57,083 bases of DNA from contig NZ_LAHP01000022.1 in the NCBI RefSeq assembly GCF_000987765.1, forward strand, positions 1 through 57,083, written 5' to 3'. The stretch comes from Arsukibacterium sp. MJ3. GTDB lineage: Bacteria; Pseudomonadota; Gammaproteobacteria; Enterobacterales; Alteromonadaceae. The position numbers and the translations under genes are program-made. The first letter of the stretch is position 1. The number at the start of each line of letters is the position of its first letter. Of this stretch, positions 6,562-13,558 are shown in pieces. Below the pieces are notes generated by a model. It made no database searches. It saw only the letters and a list, made by a program, of their open reading frames with translations, and had not been told where the DNA came from.

Positions 6562-7902
6562 ATGAGCCAACCCAGGCTATTTATTCATCTGCGTGACGTG
6601 CAACTTGCAGAAAAACTATTACAATCACCGGTAATCAGACAATTTATTATTGTTAAAAGCAGTGATAGTTCCGCCTGGTCAGAACAATTACAACAACAAC
6701 ATTGCGATCTCGCCCTTATTGAATCAGACGACTGCGACAATGATGATTATCAGCGTTTGTTGCTGAGTAAGGTATTAACTGAAATTGATTTTATTTTCAT
6801 CAGTAGTGGCAGCCAAAATGAATTACTTGATCAGTTAATGCGCCGGGGTGCTGGCTATCATTTTCGGGCCCCCCTGGATTTTCATTCCGTAATTGACACC
6901 CTGCAGGATTTTTATCAACAACTCAGCACCGAGCGCAAACAGGTTAAAGCTACCTGCAGTGAACTGGATCAGTTTGGTTCGTTAGTCGGTTCGGCCAAAC
7001 CCATGCTAAAGCTGTATCGCACTATTCGTAAGGTAGCAATAACGGAAGCCAATGTGCTTATCACCGGAGAAAGTGGTGCCGGTAAAGAATTAGTTGCCAA
7101 CACATTGCACCTGGCCAGTTTTCGTTCCGATAAACCTTTCGTTGCTATTAACTGTGGTGCATTAACCCCTGAACTTATTGACAGTGAATTATTTGGTCAT
7201 ATCAAAGGGGCGTTTACCGGCGCTCACCGCGATCATCAGGGGGTATTTGCTCAGGCTGAAGGCGGTACTTTATTCCTGGATGAAATTACTGAAATGCCAA
7301 TAGAGCAGCAAGTGAAATTGCTGCGAGTGCTGGAAAACGGCGAGTACCGGCCAGTTGGCAGCGATAAAACGTTTACGGCTAATGTTAGAATAGCGGCCGC
7401 CACCAACCGTGACCCAATGCAAGCGATTGCCGAAGATATGTTAAGGGAAGATTTATATTTTCGCCTGGCTCAATTTCCGATAGCCGTGCCGCCGCTGCGC
7501 GACCGGGCTGGGGATATTGTTGGCCTGGCGCAACATTTTTTGGCTTATCGTAATGTGCAGGAGCAACAGAGTAAGAAATTTTCAACTGAAGCGAAAAACC
7601 TGATAGCAAATCATGGCTGGCCCGGCAACGTCCGAGAATTAAAACATGCGGTTGAACGCGCCTATATTTTGGCCGACAACACCATTGAAGCAGAGCATTT
7701 GCTGCTTGATGAGCTTAACGCTGGCAGTGAGTTAACGACGATAGATATTCCAACGGGAATTCGCTTAGATGAATTAGAAAAAGCCGCTATTTTAACTACT
7801 TTAGCCAAAAATGGGGGTAATAAAACCGATACCGCACAACAATTGGGGGTAAGTGTAAAAACCCTTTATAACAAGCTGGAAAAATATCAATTAGATCGCT
7901 GA
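6562..7902 (+). CDS. Sigma-54-dependent activator with degenerate receiver domain
   Basis: 446 residues. The N-terminal 120 residues have a receiver-like layout but lack the usual features: the phospho-acceptor region reads DLALIESDDCDNDD without the normal D-x-x-M-P, and the conserved KP is replaced by RAP (about residue 102). The central AAA+ domain has Walker A GESGAGKE (169-176), the sigma-54 contact loop GAFTGA (216-221), Walker B FLDEI (238-242) and an arginine-finger region. The C-terminus is a Fis-type helix-turn-helix (about 405-446, ending KTLYNKLEKYQ). It should activate RpoN polymerase, probably without classical phosphorylation by a kinase. No kinase is adjacent. Three nearby leftward units have sigma-54-like promoters and are the obvious candidate targets. 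Confidence 0.9.
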   Translation: MSQPRLFIHLRDVQLAEKLLQSPVIRQFIIVKSSDSSAWSEQLQQQHCDLALIESDDCDNDDYQRLLLSKVLTEIDFIFISSGSQNELLDQLMRRGAGYHFRAPLDFHSVIDTLQDFYQQLSTERKQVKATCSELDQFGSLVGSAKPMLKLYRTIRKVAITEANVLITGESGAGKELVANTLHLASFRSDKPFVAINCGALTPELIDSELFGHIKGAFTGAHRDHQGVFAQAEGGTLFLDEITEMPIEQQVKLLRVLENGEYRPVGSDKTFTANVRIAAATNRDPMQAIAEDMLREDLYFRLAQFPIAVPPLRDRAGDIVGLAQHFLAYRNVQEQQSKKFSTEAKNLIANHGWPGNVRELKHAVERAYILADNTIEAEHLLLDELNAGSELTTIDIPTGIRLDELEKAAILTTLAKNGGNKTDTAQQLGVSVKTLYNKLEKYQLDR

Positions 7903-7904
7903 AC

Positions 7905-7947
7905 GATAAAAAATGCCGGCTGTTGTAACAAAGACAGTAGCCGGCAT
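7905..7947 (-). terminator. Intrinsic terminator of the DUF1328 gene
   Basis: Inverted repeat ATGCCGGCT (7913-7921) / AGCCGGCAT (7939-7947). Read leftward it is followed by a T-run (complement of AAAAAA at 7907-7913), so it ends leftward transcripts. It lies just past the end of the rightward activator gene. Confidence 0.75.
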
Positions 7948-7971
7948 CGTGTTACATCGGTTTAAACACCG

Positions 7972-8148
7972 CTACATTTTAGGTGATTTCCCTCTCATTG
8001 CCCCGGCTATTAACGAAATAACCAGTAACACTATAAAAATGAAGAAAATAATCTTAGCAATACCTGCAGCAGCGCCGGCGATACCACCAAAGCCCAACAC
8101 ACCTGCGATTAACGCAATAACTAAAAAGGTTAAGGCCCATCCTAACAT
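7972..8148 (-). CDS. DUF1328/YtjA-family small membrane protein
   Basis: A 58-residue protein: [20 protein letters not shown], then [20 protein letters not shown] and a second hydrophobic run ending RGKSPKM. Two transmembrane helices with the glycine-rich [14 protein letters not shown] link are diagnostic of the DUF1328 family (YtjA in E. coli), whose function is unknown but which is often induced by stress. AAGGAG lies five bases before the ATG. It has its own terminator and a sigma-54-like promoter at 8202-8218. Confidence 0.9.
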   Translation of the reverse strand: MLGWALTFLVIALIAGVLGFGGIAGAAAGIAKIIFFIFIVLLVISLIAGAMRGKSPKM

Positions 8149-8201
8149 TGTAGCTCCTTAGTGCCTGTTCGCACTTAACTTAAAATATGCAGTAAACACT
8201 T

Positions 8202-8218
8202 TGCGAATGTTATGCCAA
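8202..8218 (-). promoter_or_regulatory. Candidate sigma-54 promoter for the DUF1328 gene
   Basis: Read leftward: TTGGCATAACATTCGCA, with GG-N10-GC exactly spaced. The -24 part TTGGCA is good; the -12 part is TCGCA instead of TTGCA (one mismatch). The predicted start leaves a leader of about 40 bases before the ATG at 8148. Confidence 0.5.
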
Positions 8219-8339
8219 TAAATTAAAAAAATATATCGTTGTTTTATATGCATTTTTAAGACGAGCTTTTTCAATGGTAACTAAACTCTGGCAATAACCA
8301 GCAAATTTTACTGACTACCGGGTAACTTTTTCCTGACCA

Positions 8340-9443
8340 TTATTCATGCTCTGGCGACTGACTATCAGCGTTAAGCAGCAATAGCCAGTATGAAAGCAGG
8401 CCCAGATGAAAAGCAATGATTTTCAAACACACTAATAATGGTATGGCGATCAACACGCCGACCACTCCCCAGATCCAGCCCCAGATAAACATCCAAATGA
8501 CCACCAGCAGTGGGTTCATATTAAACCGCTTGCCTAACACCGTTGGTGTCACCAGTTGCGACTCAATAATATTAAGTAGTAAAAACGCGGCGGGGATCAG
8601 GAGCATTTTTCCAAGCGTGTCATATTCTATAAAACCCACCGCCATTAATAGTAGCGTTAGCACAAAAGGCCCCAGGTAAGGTGCAAAGTTTAAAATGGTT
8701 GCCAGCACTCCCCATAACACCGGATCGGCCACTCCTAGCAGGCTCATCACACCAAATGTCGCCACACCCAGCATGACATTAATAAGGGTAATCACTAATA
8801 CATAGCGGGAAATATCTTTTTCAATCATATGATACATTCTGACCAACTGCTTTTTTTCGTTAAGCGATGAACGAGCCCGCATAACATTGCGCAACAAGGT
8901 GCCGCCAAATACTAAAAAGAAATAGGTCAGTATAATCACTGTTACCAGTTGAAACAGTGCCATGGCAGTAGTTTGCGCCAGGATCGACAACAAAGGTAGC
9001 AACCCTGAGCCCATTGCTGACGTCAACGAATTTTGTTCATCGGCGTTGTCAGGTAATACCACATTTTTTAAAGAATCGAGTGAGGCAGCCACATCATCAA
9101 CTTGTAATGCTAACTTGTTTCCTAATAATGGCAGGCGCTCCAGCCATTCGGCTGCCGGGTTGTAAAGTAAACTAAACCCGTAGCCTGTTACTAACATCAA
9201 TATAAGAATTATCGCTAAGGCCGCAAGCGGTTTCGGTAGTTTGATGCGGATTAAAAAGCGCAATGCCGGGCTGGCAAACAGCGCAATAAAAGCGGCCACT
9301 ATGATGGGTAATATTAAGCTGCGGGAAAAATAAAAGGTGTAGGTTAGTGCCAGTAACGTCAGTATTTTTAGAGCAAGCTCGGTACTATAGCGATAACCCG
9401 TTAAGGTTGATGTTGTTGAAGATGAAGGGTCGGTTGTAGGCAT
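8340..9443 (-). CDS. AI-2E-family transporter (PerM/YdiK type)
   Basis: 367 residues from the ATG at 9443 (MPTTDPSSS...). A longer GTG reading to 9506 would overlap the preceding gene and is less likely. Seven to eight hydrophobic segments have the family's pattern: two N-terminal helices, a soluble loop (about residues 100-150), then a C-terminal cluster with the conserved block NFAPYLGPF and ...LLNIIESQLVTPTVLGK. The family was named for autoinducer-2 export, but many members transport other solutes or sodium/protons. It is the last gene of the operon starting at 10491, so the linkage is to envelope or osmotic stress rather than quorum sensing. Confidence 0.85.
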   Translation of the reverse strand: MPTTDPSSSTTSTLTGYRYSTELALKILTLLALTYTFYFSRSLILPIIVAAFIALFASPALRFLIRIKLPKPLAALAIILILMLVTGYGFSLLYNPAAEWLERLPLLGNKLALQVDDVAASLDSLKNVVLPDNADEQNSLTSAMGSGLLPLLSILAQTTAMALFQLVTVIILTYFFLVFGGTLLRNVMRARSSLNEKKQLVRMYHMIEKDISRYVLVITLINVMLGVATFGVMSLLGVADPVLWGVLATILNFAPYLGPFVLTLLLMAVGFIEYDTLGKMLLIPAAFLLLNIIESQLVTPTVLGKRFNMNPLLVVIWMFIWGWIWGVVGVLIAIPLLVCLKIIAFHLGLLSYWLLLLNADSQSPEHE

Positions 9444-9465
9444 AATGGTGAGACTATTATCCGGT

Positions 9466-9717
9466 CTACAATAATTGCTTGAGCCAGTGCAACGCACCAG
9501 ATGCACGCAGCATTTTAATCGCCGAGTGGTGGCGAAGTGGCATTAGCATGCCTGCGGTAAAGCTTATCGCTAAGCCAGGTGCAGAACTCAAGAACCGCTT
9601 GGTCCGCTGCTGCAGTAACCACAGGTAGGCGCATCGCAACCGCTGATCCTGATGATAGCTTTCTGTACACTGTTGTAATCTTAGCTGGTGTTTTTTAATC
9701 AGCAGATCGATTAACAT
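9466..9717 (-). CDS. YqjK-like small protein
   Basis: 83 residues, basic and helical, with one weak hydrophobic stretch (about 46-62) and a C-terminal amphipathic helix. It overlaps the end of the YqjE-like gene by 23 bases and has AGGAG six bases before its ATG. Position, size and the pattern of a basic N-terminal helix before a central hydrophobic segment match E. coli YqjK, the third member of the yqjDEK set, but sequence similarity is weak and the call is mainly positional. YqjK function is unknown. Confidence 0.55.
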   Translation of the reverse strand: MLIDLLIKKHQLRLQQCTESYHQDQRLRCAYLWLLQQRTKRFLSSAPGLAISFTAGMLMPLRHHSAIKMLRASGALHWLKQLL

Positions 9718-10165
9718 TGTCAGCTCCTGCTGGTTGTACCGAAAAACGAAAGAGTCCCTTTACTTGTGCCAAGGTATGCTTAAAACCTACTTGCTTTAGT
9801 AGATAACGAACATTTCGCCAGCACCAGTATAATGCCCCTAGCTGCAAAATAAATAGCAATGCAGCCGTAATCGGCACGGACTCAGTAGCCTGCCATAGCA
9901 AATAGCCGGCAAACACCAATAGTGAGCCCCAAAACACAATTACTCCAGCGCCTAACGCCAACAGTAAGGCCGAGGCGACAATTAGGCTGCGCCGCGACAG
10001 CGCCATTTCGGCTTGAGCCGTTTGTTTAGCCTGCTGTGCTTGTTGTTGATAATGCTCAACGCTAAGGCTTAGCAACGCGGCTATTTCGGTTAACTGAGCA
10101 AATACTTTCTCTGGTAATGGCTCAGTGGCCGTCTGCTGCGACTCAGGATCTGGCATTTGCCCCAT
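9695..10165 (-). CDS. YqjE-like / phage-holin-superfamily III membrane protein
   Basis: 156 residues. An N-terminal helical region (about 1-55, Gln/Ala rich) precedes two long transmembrane helices (about 62-85 and 92-113) and a cytoplasmic tail. This is the layout of the YqjE family (PF07332, holin superfamily III), which in E. coli sits with YqjD in the stationary-phase inner membrane. It starts two bases after the stop of the upstream DUF883 gene, so the two are translationally linked. Confidence 0.75.
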   Translation of the reverse strand: MGQMPDPESQQTATEPLPEKVFAQLTEIAALLSLSVEHYQQQAQQAKQTAQAEMALSRRSLIVASALLLALGAGVIVFWGSLLVFAGYLLWQATESVPITAALLFILQLGALYWCWRNVRYLLKQVGFKHTLAQVKGLFRFSVQPAGADNVNRSAD

Positions 10166-10167
10166 AA

Positions 10168-10491
10168 CTAACGGTCGCGACGCAACAAGGCACTTACCAC
10201 CATGCCAGCAGCAAAGGCGATGCCTGCCGCTGCTAATGGATTTTCCTGAGCAAATTGCTTGCTGCGCTCATACGAGCTTTGCATTTGCATTTTTAATTCT
10301 GCCTGTTTCTGATCAATAGTCGCTTTCGAATCAGCGGCAGTTCTGCGCAGCATGTCTTCGGCGGTTGCCGCTTTGTCAGCCATAGCATCCACCGCGTGAT
10401 GTGCTGCTTCTGAAGCTCTTTCGGTAACCGGTGAATTAGTTAACGGATCTTCGGTCGGGTTGCTTGCTTTATTTGCTTGAGTTGTTGCCAT
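10168..10491 (-). CDS. ElaB/YqjD/DUF883-family protein
   Basis: 107 residues. A long polar Ala/Glu/Lys-rich helical region (about 20-75) is followed by the family hallmark, a C-terminal hydrophobic helix starting ENPLAAAGIAFAAGMVVSALL and ending in basic residues RRDR. In E. coli, YqjD and ElaB are RpoS-dependent, anchor in the inner membrane by this tail and bind stationary-phase ribosomes. GGAGG about eight bases upstream supports the ATG. It is the first gene of a four-gene operon and has a perfect sigma-54 promoter match upstream. Confidence 0.85.
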   Translation of the reverse strand: MATTQANKASNPTEDPLTNSPVTERASEAAHHAVDAMADKAATAEDMLRRTAADSKATIDQKQAELKMQMQSSYERSKQFAQENPLAAAGIAFAAGMVVSALLRRDR

Positions 10492-10581
10492 GATAAACCT
10501 CCTGCTTGTTTAACGAAGACACAACTGTGCATACCGCACAGCCTGTATCAGTATGTATCTTGTTCATTACCTAGTGTATTT

Positions 10582-10598
10582 TGCAAAGCTTGTGCCAG
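10582..10598 (-). promoter_or_regulatory. Perfect-consensus sigma-54 promoter of the yqjDEK-like operon
   Basis: Read leftward: CTGGCACAAGCTTTGCA, identical to the core of YTGGCAC-N5-TTGCW, with GG-N10-GC spacing. The predicted start is about 80 bases upstream of the ATG at 10491. A tandem 10-base repeat lies just upstream. Confidence 0.75.
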
Positions 10599-10610
10599 AG
10601 CAAAGGCTAA

Positions 10611-10630
10611 ATATAAATCAATATAAATCA
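10611..10630. repeat. Tandem 10-base repeat upstream of the sigma-54 promoter
   Basis: ATATAAATCA occurs twice without a gap. The period is about one helical turn, and the repeat sits 13 to 32 bases upstream of the -24 element. It may be an activator or IHF site, or chance; IHF consensus is only partly met. Confidence 0.5.
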
Positions 10631-10730
10631 GAAGCTTAATGGAGCACTATAGCACAGATGTGTCAGGTACTAGCAAATATAGTGTAGAAGTTACTTGCTC
10701 AGCGTAAACATTACCGAAGTATGCGGCTAC

Positions 10731-10760
10731 AAAAAAGCCAGACCGAGGTCTGGCTTTTTT
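10731..10760. terminator. Bidirectional terminator after lysS
   Basis: AAAAAAGCCAGACC, GA, GGTCTGGCTTTTTT: a perfect inverted repeat with A and T runs, 17 bases past the lysS stop codon. It serves lysS and could also end rightward transcripts. Confidence 0.9.
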
Positions 10761-10776
10761 GCGTTAATCATACCCC

Positions 10777-12297
10777 TTACTTATCGTGGTGCAACCGCAT
10801 ATGCGGAAATAAGATCACGTCGCGAATAGACGCTGCGTCGGCTAACAACATGACTAAACGGTCAATACCAATGCCCTGGCCTGCGGTAGGTGGTAAGCCA
10901 TGCTCTAATGCGGTAACAAAGTCTTCATCATAAAACATGGCTTCATCGTCACCGGCATCTTTTTGCGCTACCTGCTCCCGAAAACGTTCAGCTTGATCTT
11001 CTGCATCGTTTAACTCGCTAAAGCCATTCCCCAGCTCACGGCCACCGATAAAAAACTCAAAACGGTCGGTAATGGTCGGGTTATGGTCGTTACGTCTTGC
11101 TAATGGCGACACTTCTGCCGGATAATCGGTAATAAATGTGGGATGCCGCAATTTGGTTTCAACCAACTCGTCAAACACTTCCATTAAAATACGGCCATGG
11201 CCATAGTTGGCTTTTACCTGAATACCCAGGCTTTTTGCCAACTCCGCTACCGCTTCACGCGTAGCTAGCTGTACTTGGGTTAAGCTTGGATTATAGTGCA
11301 AAATAGATTCCGTTACCGACATTCGCGCAAACGGCTTACCAAAGTCGAATATTTCACCCTGATACGGCACCTCGGTGCTACCAAGCACGTCTAGCGCTAA
11401 ACCGCGGAATAACGTTTCAGTTAAGTCCATTAAATCGTTGTAGTCTGCATAAGCCCAGTAAAACTCTAACATGGTAAATTCCGGGTTGTGGCGGGTAGAA
11501 ACGCCTTCATTACGGAAATTACGGTTCAGTTCAAATACTTTCTCAAACCCCCCCACCACCAGCCGCTTTAAATACAACTCGGGGGCAATACGCAAAAACA
11601 TTTGCATATCAAGCGCGTTATGATGCGTTTCAAATGGCCGGGCCGACGCGCCGCCAGGAATGGCCTGTAACATGGGTGTTTCTACTTCTAAGAAACCGTG
11701 ATCATTAAAGAAACGGCGAATATACGCCACTGTTTTGCTACGTATTAAAAAAGTTTTACGTGATTGTTCATTCGACAGCAGGTCCAAGTAACGCTGGCGG
11801 TAACGCGCTTCGTTATCGGTTAAGCCATGAAATTTATCAGGCAGTGGCCGCAGTGCCTTGGTTAGCAGACGTATGTCGCTCAGCCATACCGTTAATTCGC
11901 CGGTCTGGGTTTTAAACAAATGGCCGGTGGCACCCACAATATCGCCTAAGTCCCATTTTTTGAACTGATCGTTATAAAGGCCTTCTGCCAAGCTATCACG
12001 CGCCACATACAACTGAATTTTACCGCCCATATCAGCAATAGTGGTAAAACTGGCTTTACCCATAATGCGCCGGGTAATAATACGGCCACCCAGGCTAACG
12101 GTAATATTCTCGGCTTCCAGCTGCTCTTTCGTTAGATGATCATATTTGGCAATAAGATCACTGGAAATACTGTCCCGGCGAAAATCATTAGGGAACATAA
12201 AACCGCCTGCACGCAACGTTGCTAACTTATGTTTTCGCTCAGTAATCAGTTTGTTAACATCCTGAATGTCGTCATGTGGGTTATGCTGTTCAGCCAT
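10777..12297 (-). CDS. lysS: Lysine--tRNA ligase, class II
   Basis: 506 residues from ATG 12297 ([10 protein letters not shown]...), against 505 in E. coli LysS. It charges tRNA-Lys in the cytoplasm. An OB-fold anticodon-binding domain (about 60-165) is followed by the class II catalytic core: motif 2 region with FRNEG and [11 protein letters not shown] (about 260-280) and motif 3 [11 protein letters not shown] near the C-terminus. An ATG 18 bases earlier exists, but AGGA is well placed only for 12297. The gene follows prfB with 40 bases between them, the same order as in E. coli, where prfB-lysS form an operon. Confidence 0.97.
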   Translation of the reverse strand: MAEQHNPHDDIQDVNKLITERKHKLATLRAGGFMFPNDFRRDSISSDLIAKYDHLTKEQLEAENITVSLGGRIITRRIMGKASFTTIADMGGKIQLYVARDSLAEGLYNDQFKKWDLGDIVGATGHLFKTQTGELTVWLSDIRLLTKALRPLPDKFHGLTDNEARYRQRYLDLLSNEQSRKTFLIRSKTVAYIRRFFNDHGFLEVETPMLQAIPGGASARPFETHHNALDMQMFLRIAPELYLKRLVVGGFEKVFELNRNFRNEGVSTRHNPEFTMLEFYWAYADYNDLMDLTETLFRGLALDVLGSTEVPYQGEIFDFGKPFARMSVTESILHYNPSLTQVQLATREAVAELAKSLGIQVKANYGHGRILMEVFDELVETKLRHPTFITDYPAEVSPLARRNDHNPTITDRFEFFIGGRELGNGFSELNDAEDQAERFREQVAQKDAGDDEAMFYDEDFVTALEHGLPPTAGQGIGIDRLVMLLADAASIRDVILFPHMRLHHDK

Positions 12298-12337
12298 TTT
12301 TGATTCCTGAGTCATGTGAGTATTAGCGTTTACAATC

Positions 12338-13436
12338 TTATAAACCGGCTTTTAAGCTGGCTTCTATAAATTTATCGAGGTTACCGTCAAGCACTGCCTG
12401 AGTATTCCGGGTTTCAACACCGGTACGCAAATCTTTAATGCGCGAGTCATCCAGCACATATGAGCGAATTTGACTGCCCCAGCCGATGTCCGATTTGGTA
12501 TCTTCCAGTGCTTGCTTTTCAGCATTTTGCTTTTGCAGTTCAAACTCATATAATTTAGCGCGCAATTGCTTGTAAGCATTATCGCGGTTTTTATGTTGCG
12601 AGCGGTCATTTTGACATTGCACCACAATATTGGTCGGTAAGTGGGTGATCCGCACTGCCGAATCGGTTCGGTTAACGTGCTGGCCGCCTGCGCCTGACGC
12701 CCGATAAGTGTCAATTCGTAAGTCAGCTGGGTTAATCTCAATTTCAATGTCGTCATCAATCTCCGGGGCTACAAACACCGAAGCAAAAGACGTATGGCGC
12801 CTACTGCCAGAGTCGAACGGGCTTTTGCGCACTAAACGGTGAACACCGGTTTCGGTGCGCAGCCAACCGTAGGCATAATCGCCGCTAAACTTAATGGTAC
12901 AGCCTTTAATGCCGGCCACGTCACCATCGGTTACTTCGTACAGCTCAGGTTTAAAACCTTTATCGTCACCCCAACGCAAGTACATGCGCATTAGCATACT
13001 GGCCCAGTCTTGTGCTTCAGTGCCGCCGGAGCCCGCCTGAATATCTAAATAACAGTTATTTTCATCGTTATTACCCGAAAACATCCGCCGAAACTCTAAC
13101 AGCGCCAACTGTTTTTCTAAATCGGCTAATTCAGTTTTGGCTTCTTCAAAGGTTTGTTCGTCTTCAGCTTCTACCGCCAGTTCCAGTAATCCGGCGACAT
13201 CTTCCAACCCTTGGTCAAGGTTGTCGATAGTACCTACAATCTGTTGCAGAGTAGAGCGTTCTTTGCCAAGTGCCTGCGCCTTTTCTGGCTTATTCCAAAC
13301 GTTAGGGTCTTCCAGTTCACGGGTAACTTCTTCTAAGCGCTCTTTTTGGCCATCATAGTCAAAGATACCCCCGAAGCACATTGGTGCGTTCAGTCAGATC
13401 TTTAATGCTGTTGTTAAGCGGATTCACTTCAAACAT
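12338..13436 (-). CDS. prfB: Peptide chain release factor 2 (programmed +1 frameshift)
   Basis: 365 residues by way of a +1 frameshift. From ATG 13436 ([14 protein letters not shown]...) the frame reaches an in-frame TGA at 13361-13359 after 25 codons. The site is GGGGGTATCTTTGAC, the classical prfB slippery CTT-TGA-C with an upstream Shine-Dalgarno-like G-run, so ribosomes slip and continue as [14 protein letters not shown]2 reads UGA and UAA; low RF2 lets more frameshifting occur, which is autoregulation. The GGQ motif ([10 protein letters not shown]) and the SPF tripeptide of codon recognition (KSPFDSG) are both present. The gene is upstream of lysS and downstream of recJ. Confidence 0.97.
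13359..13377 (-). promoter_or_regulatory. prfB +1 recoding site
   Basis: Read leftward: CGGGGGTATCTTTGAC. It combines a Shine-Dalgarno-like GGGGG, CTT (codon 25) and an in-frame TGA followed by C, as in E. coli prfB. This signal decides the product, since a simple ORF call would start wrongly at 13381. Confidence 0.95.
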
Positions 13437-13530
13437 GGGTTGCCTTAGGCCTAAAACAATCGAAAAATTGCTGCGGATTATAGCAAAGATATAGCTGGCA
13501 GTGCAGCCATCTGTAGATGATTTTTTTATT

Positions 13531-13558
13531 AACAGCCTGCTGCTAGCAGCAGGCTGTT
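13531..13558. repeat. Perfect 28-base palindrome at the end of recJ
   Basis: AACAGCCTGCTGC, TA, GCAGCAGGCTGTT, overlapping the recJ stop codon. A long T-run lies to its left on the + strand (13521-13527). Read leftward that run is A-rich, so it is not a classical terminator for recJ; it may shape the recJ-prfB mRNA or act with a rightward transcript. Confidence 0.7.

Noticed and set aside
13359..13381. prfB coding start at GTG 13381
   Set aside because: The true frame begins at ATG 13436 and passes the TGA by +1 frameshift; the GTG lies within the recoded region.
13531..13558. Intrinsic terminator for recJ
   Set aside because: No T-run follows on the recJ strand, so the palindrome is listed as a repeat instead.
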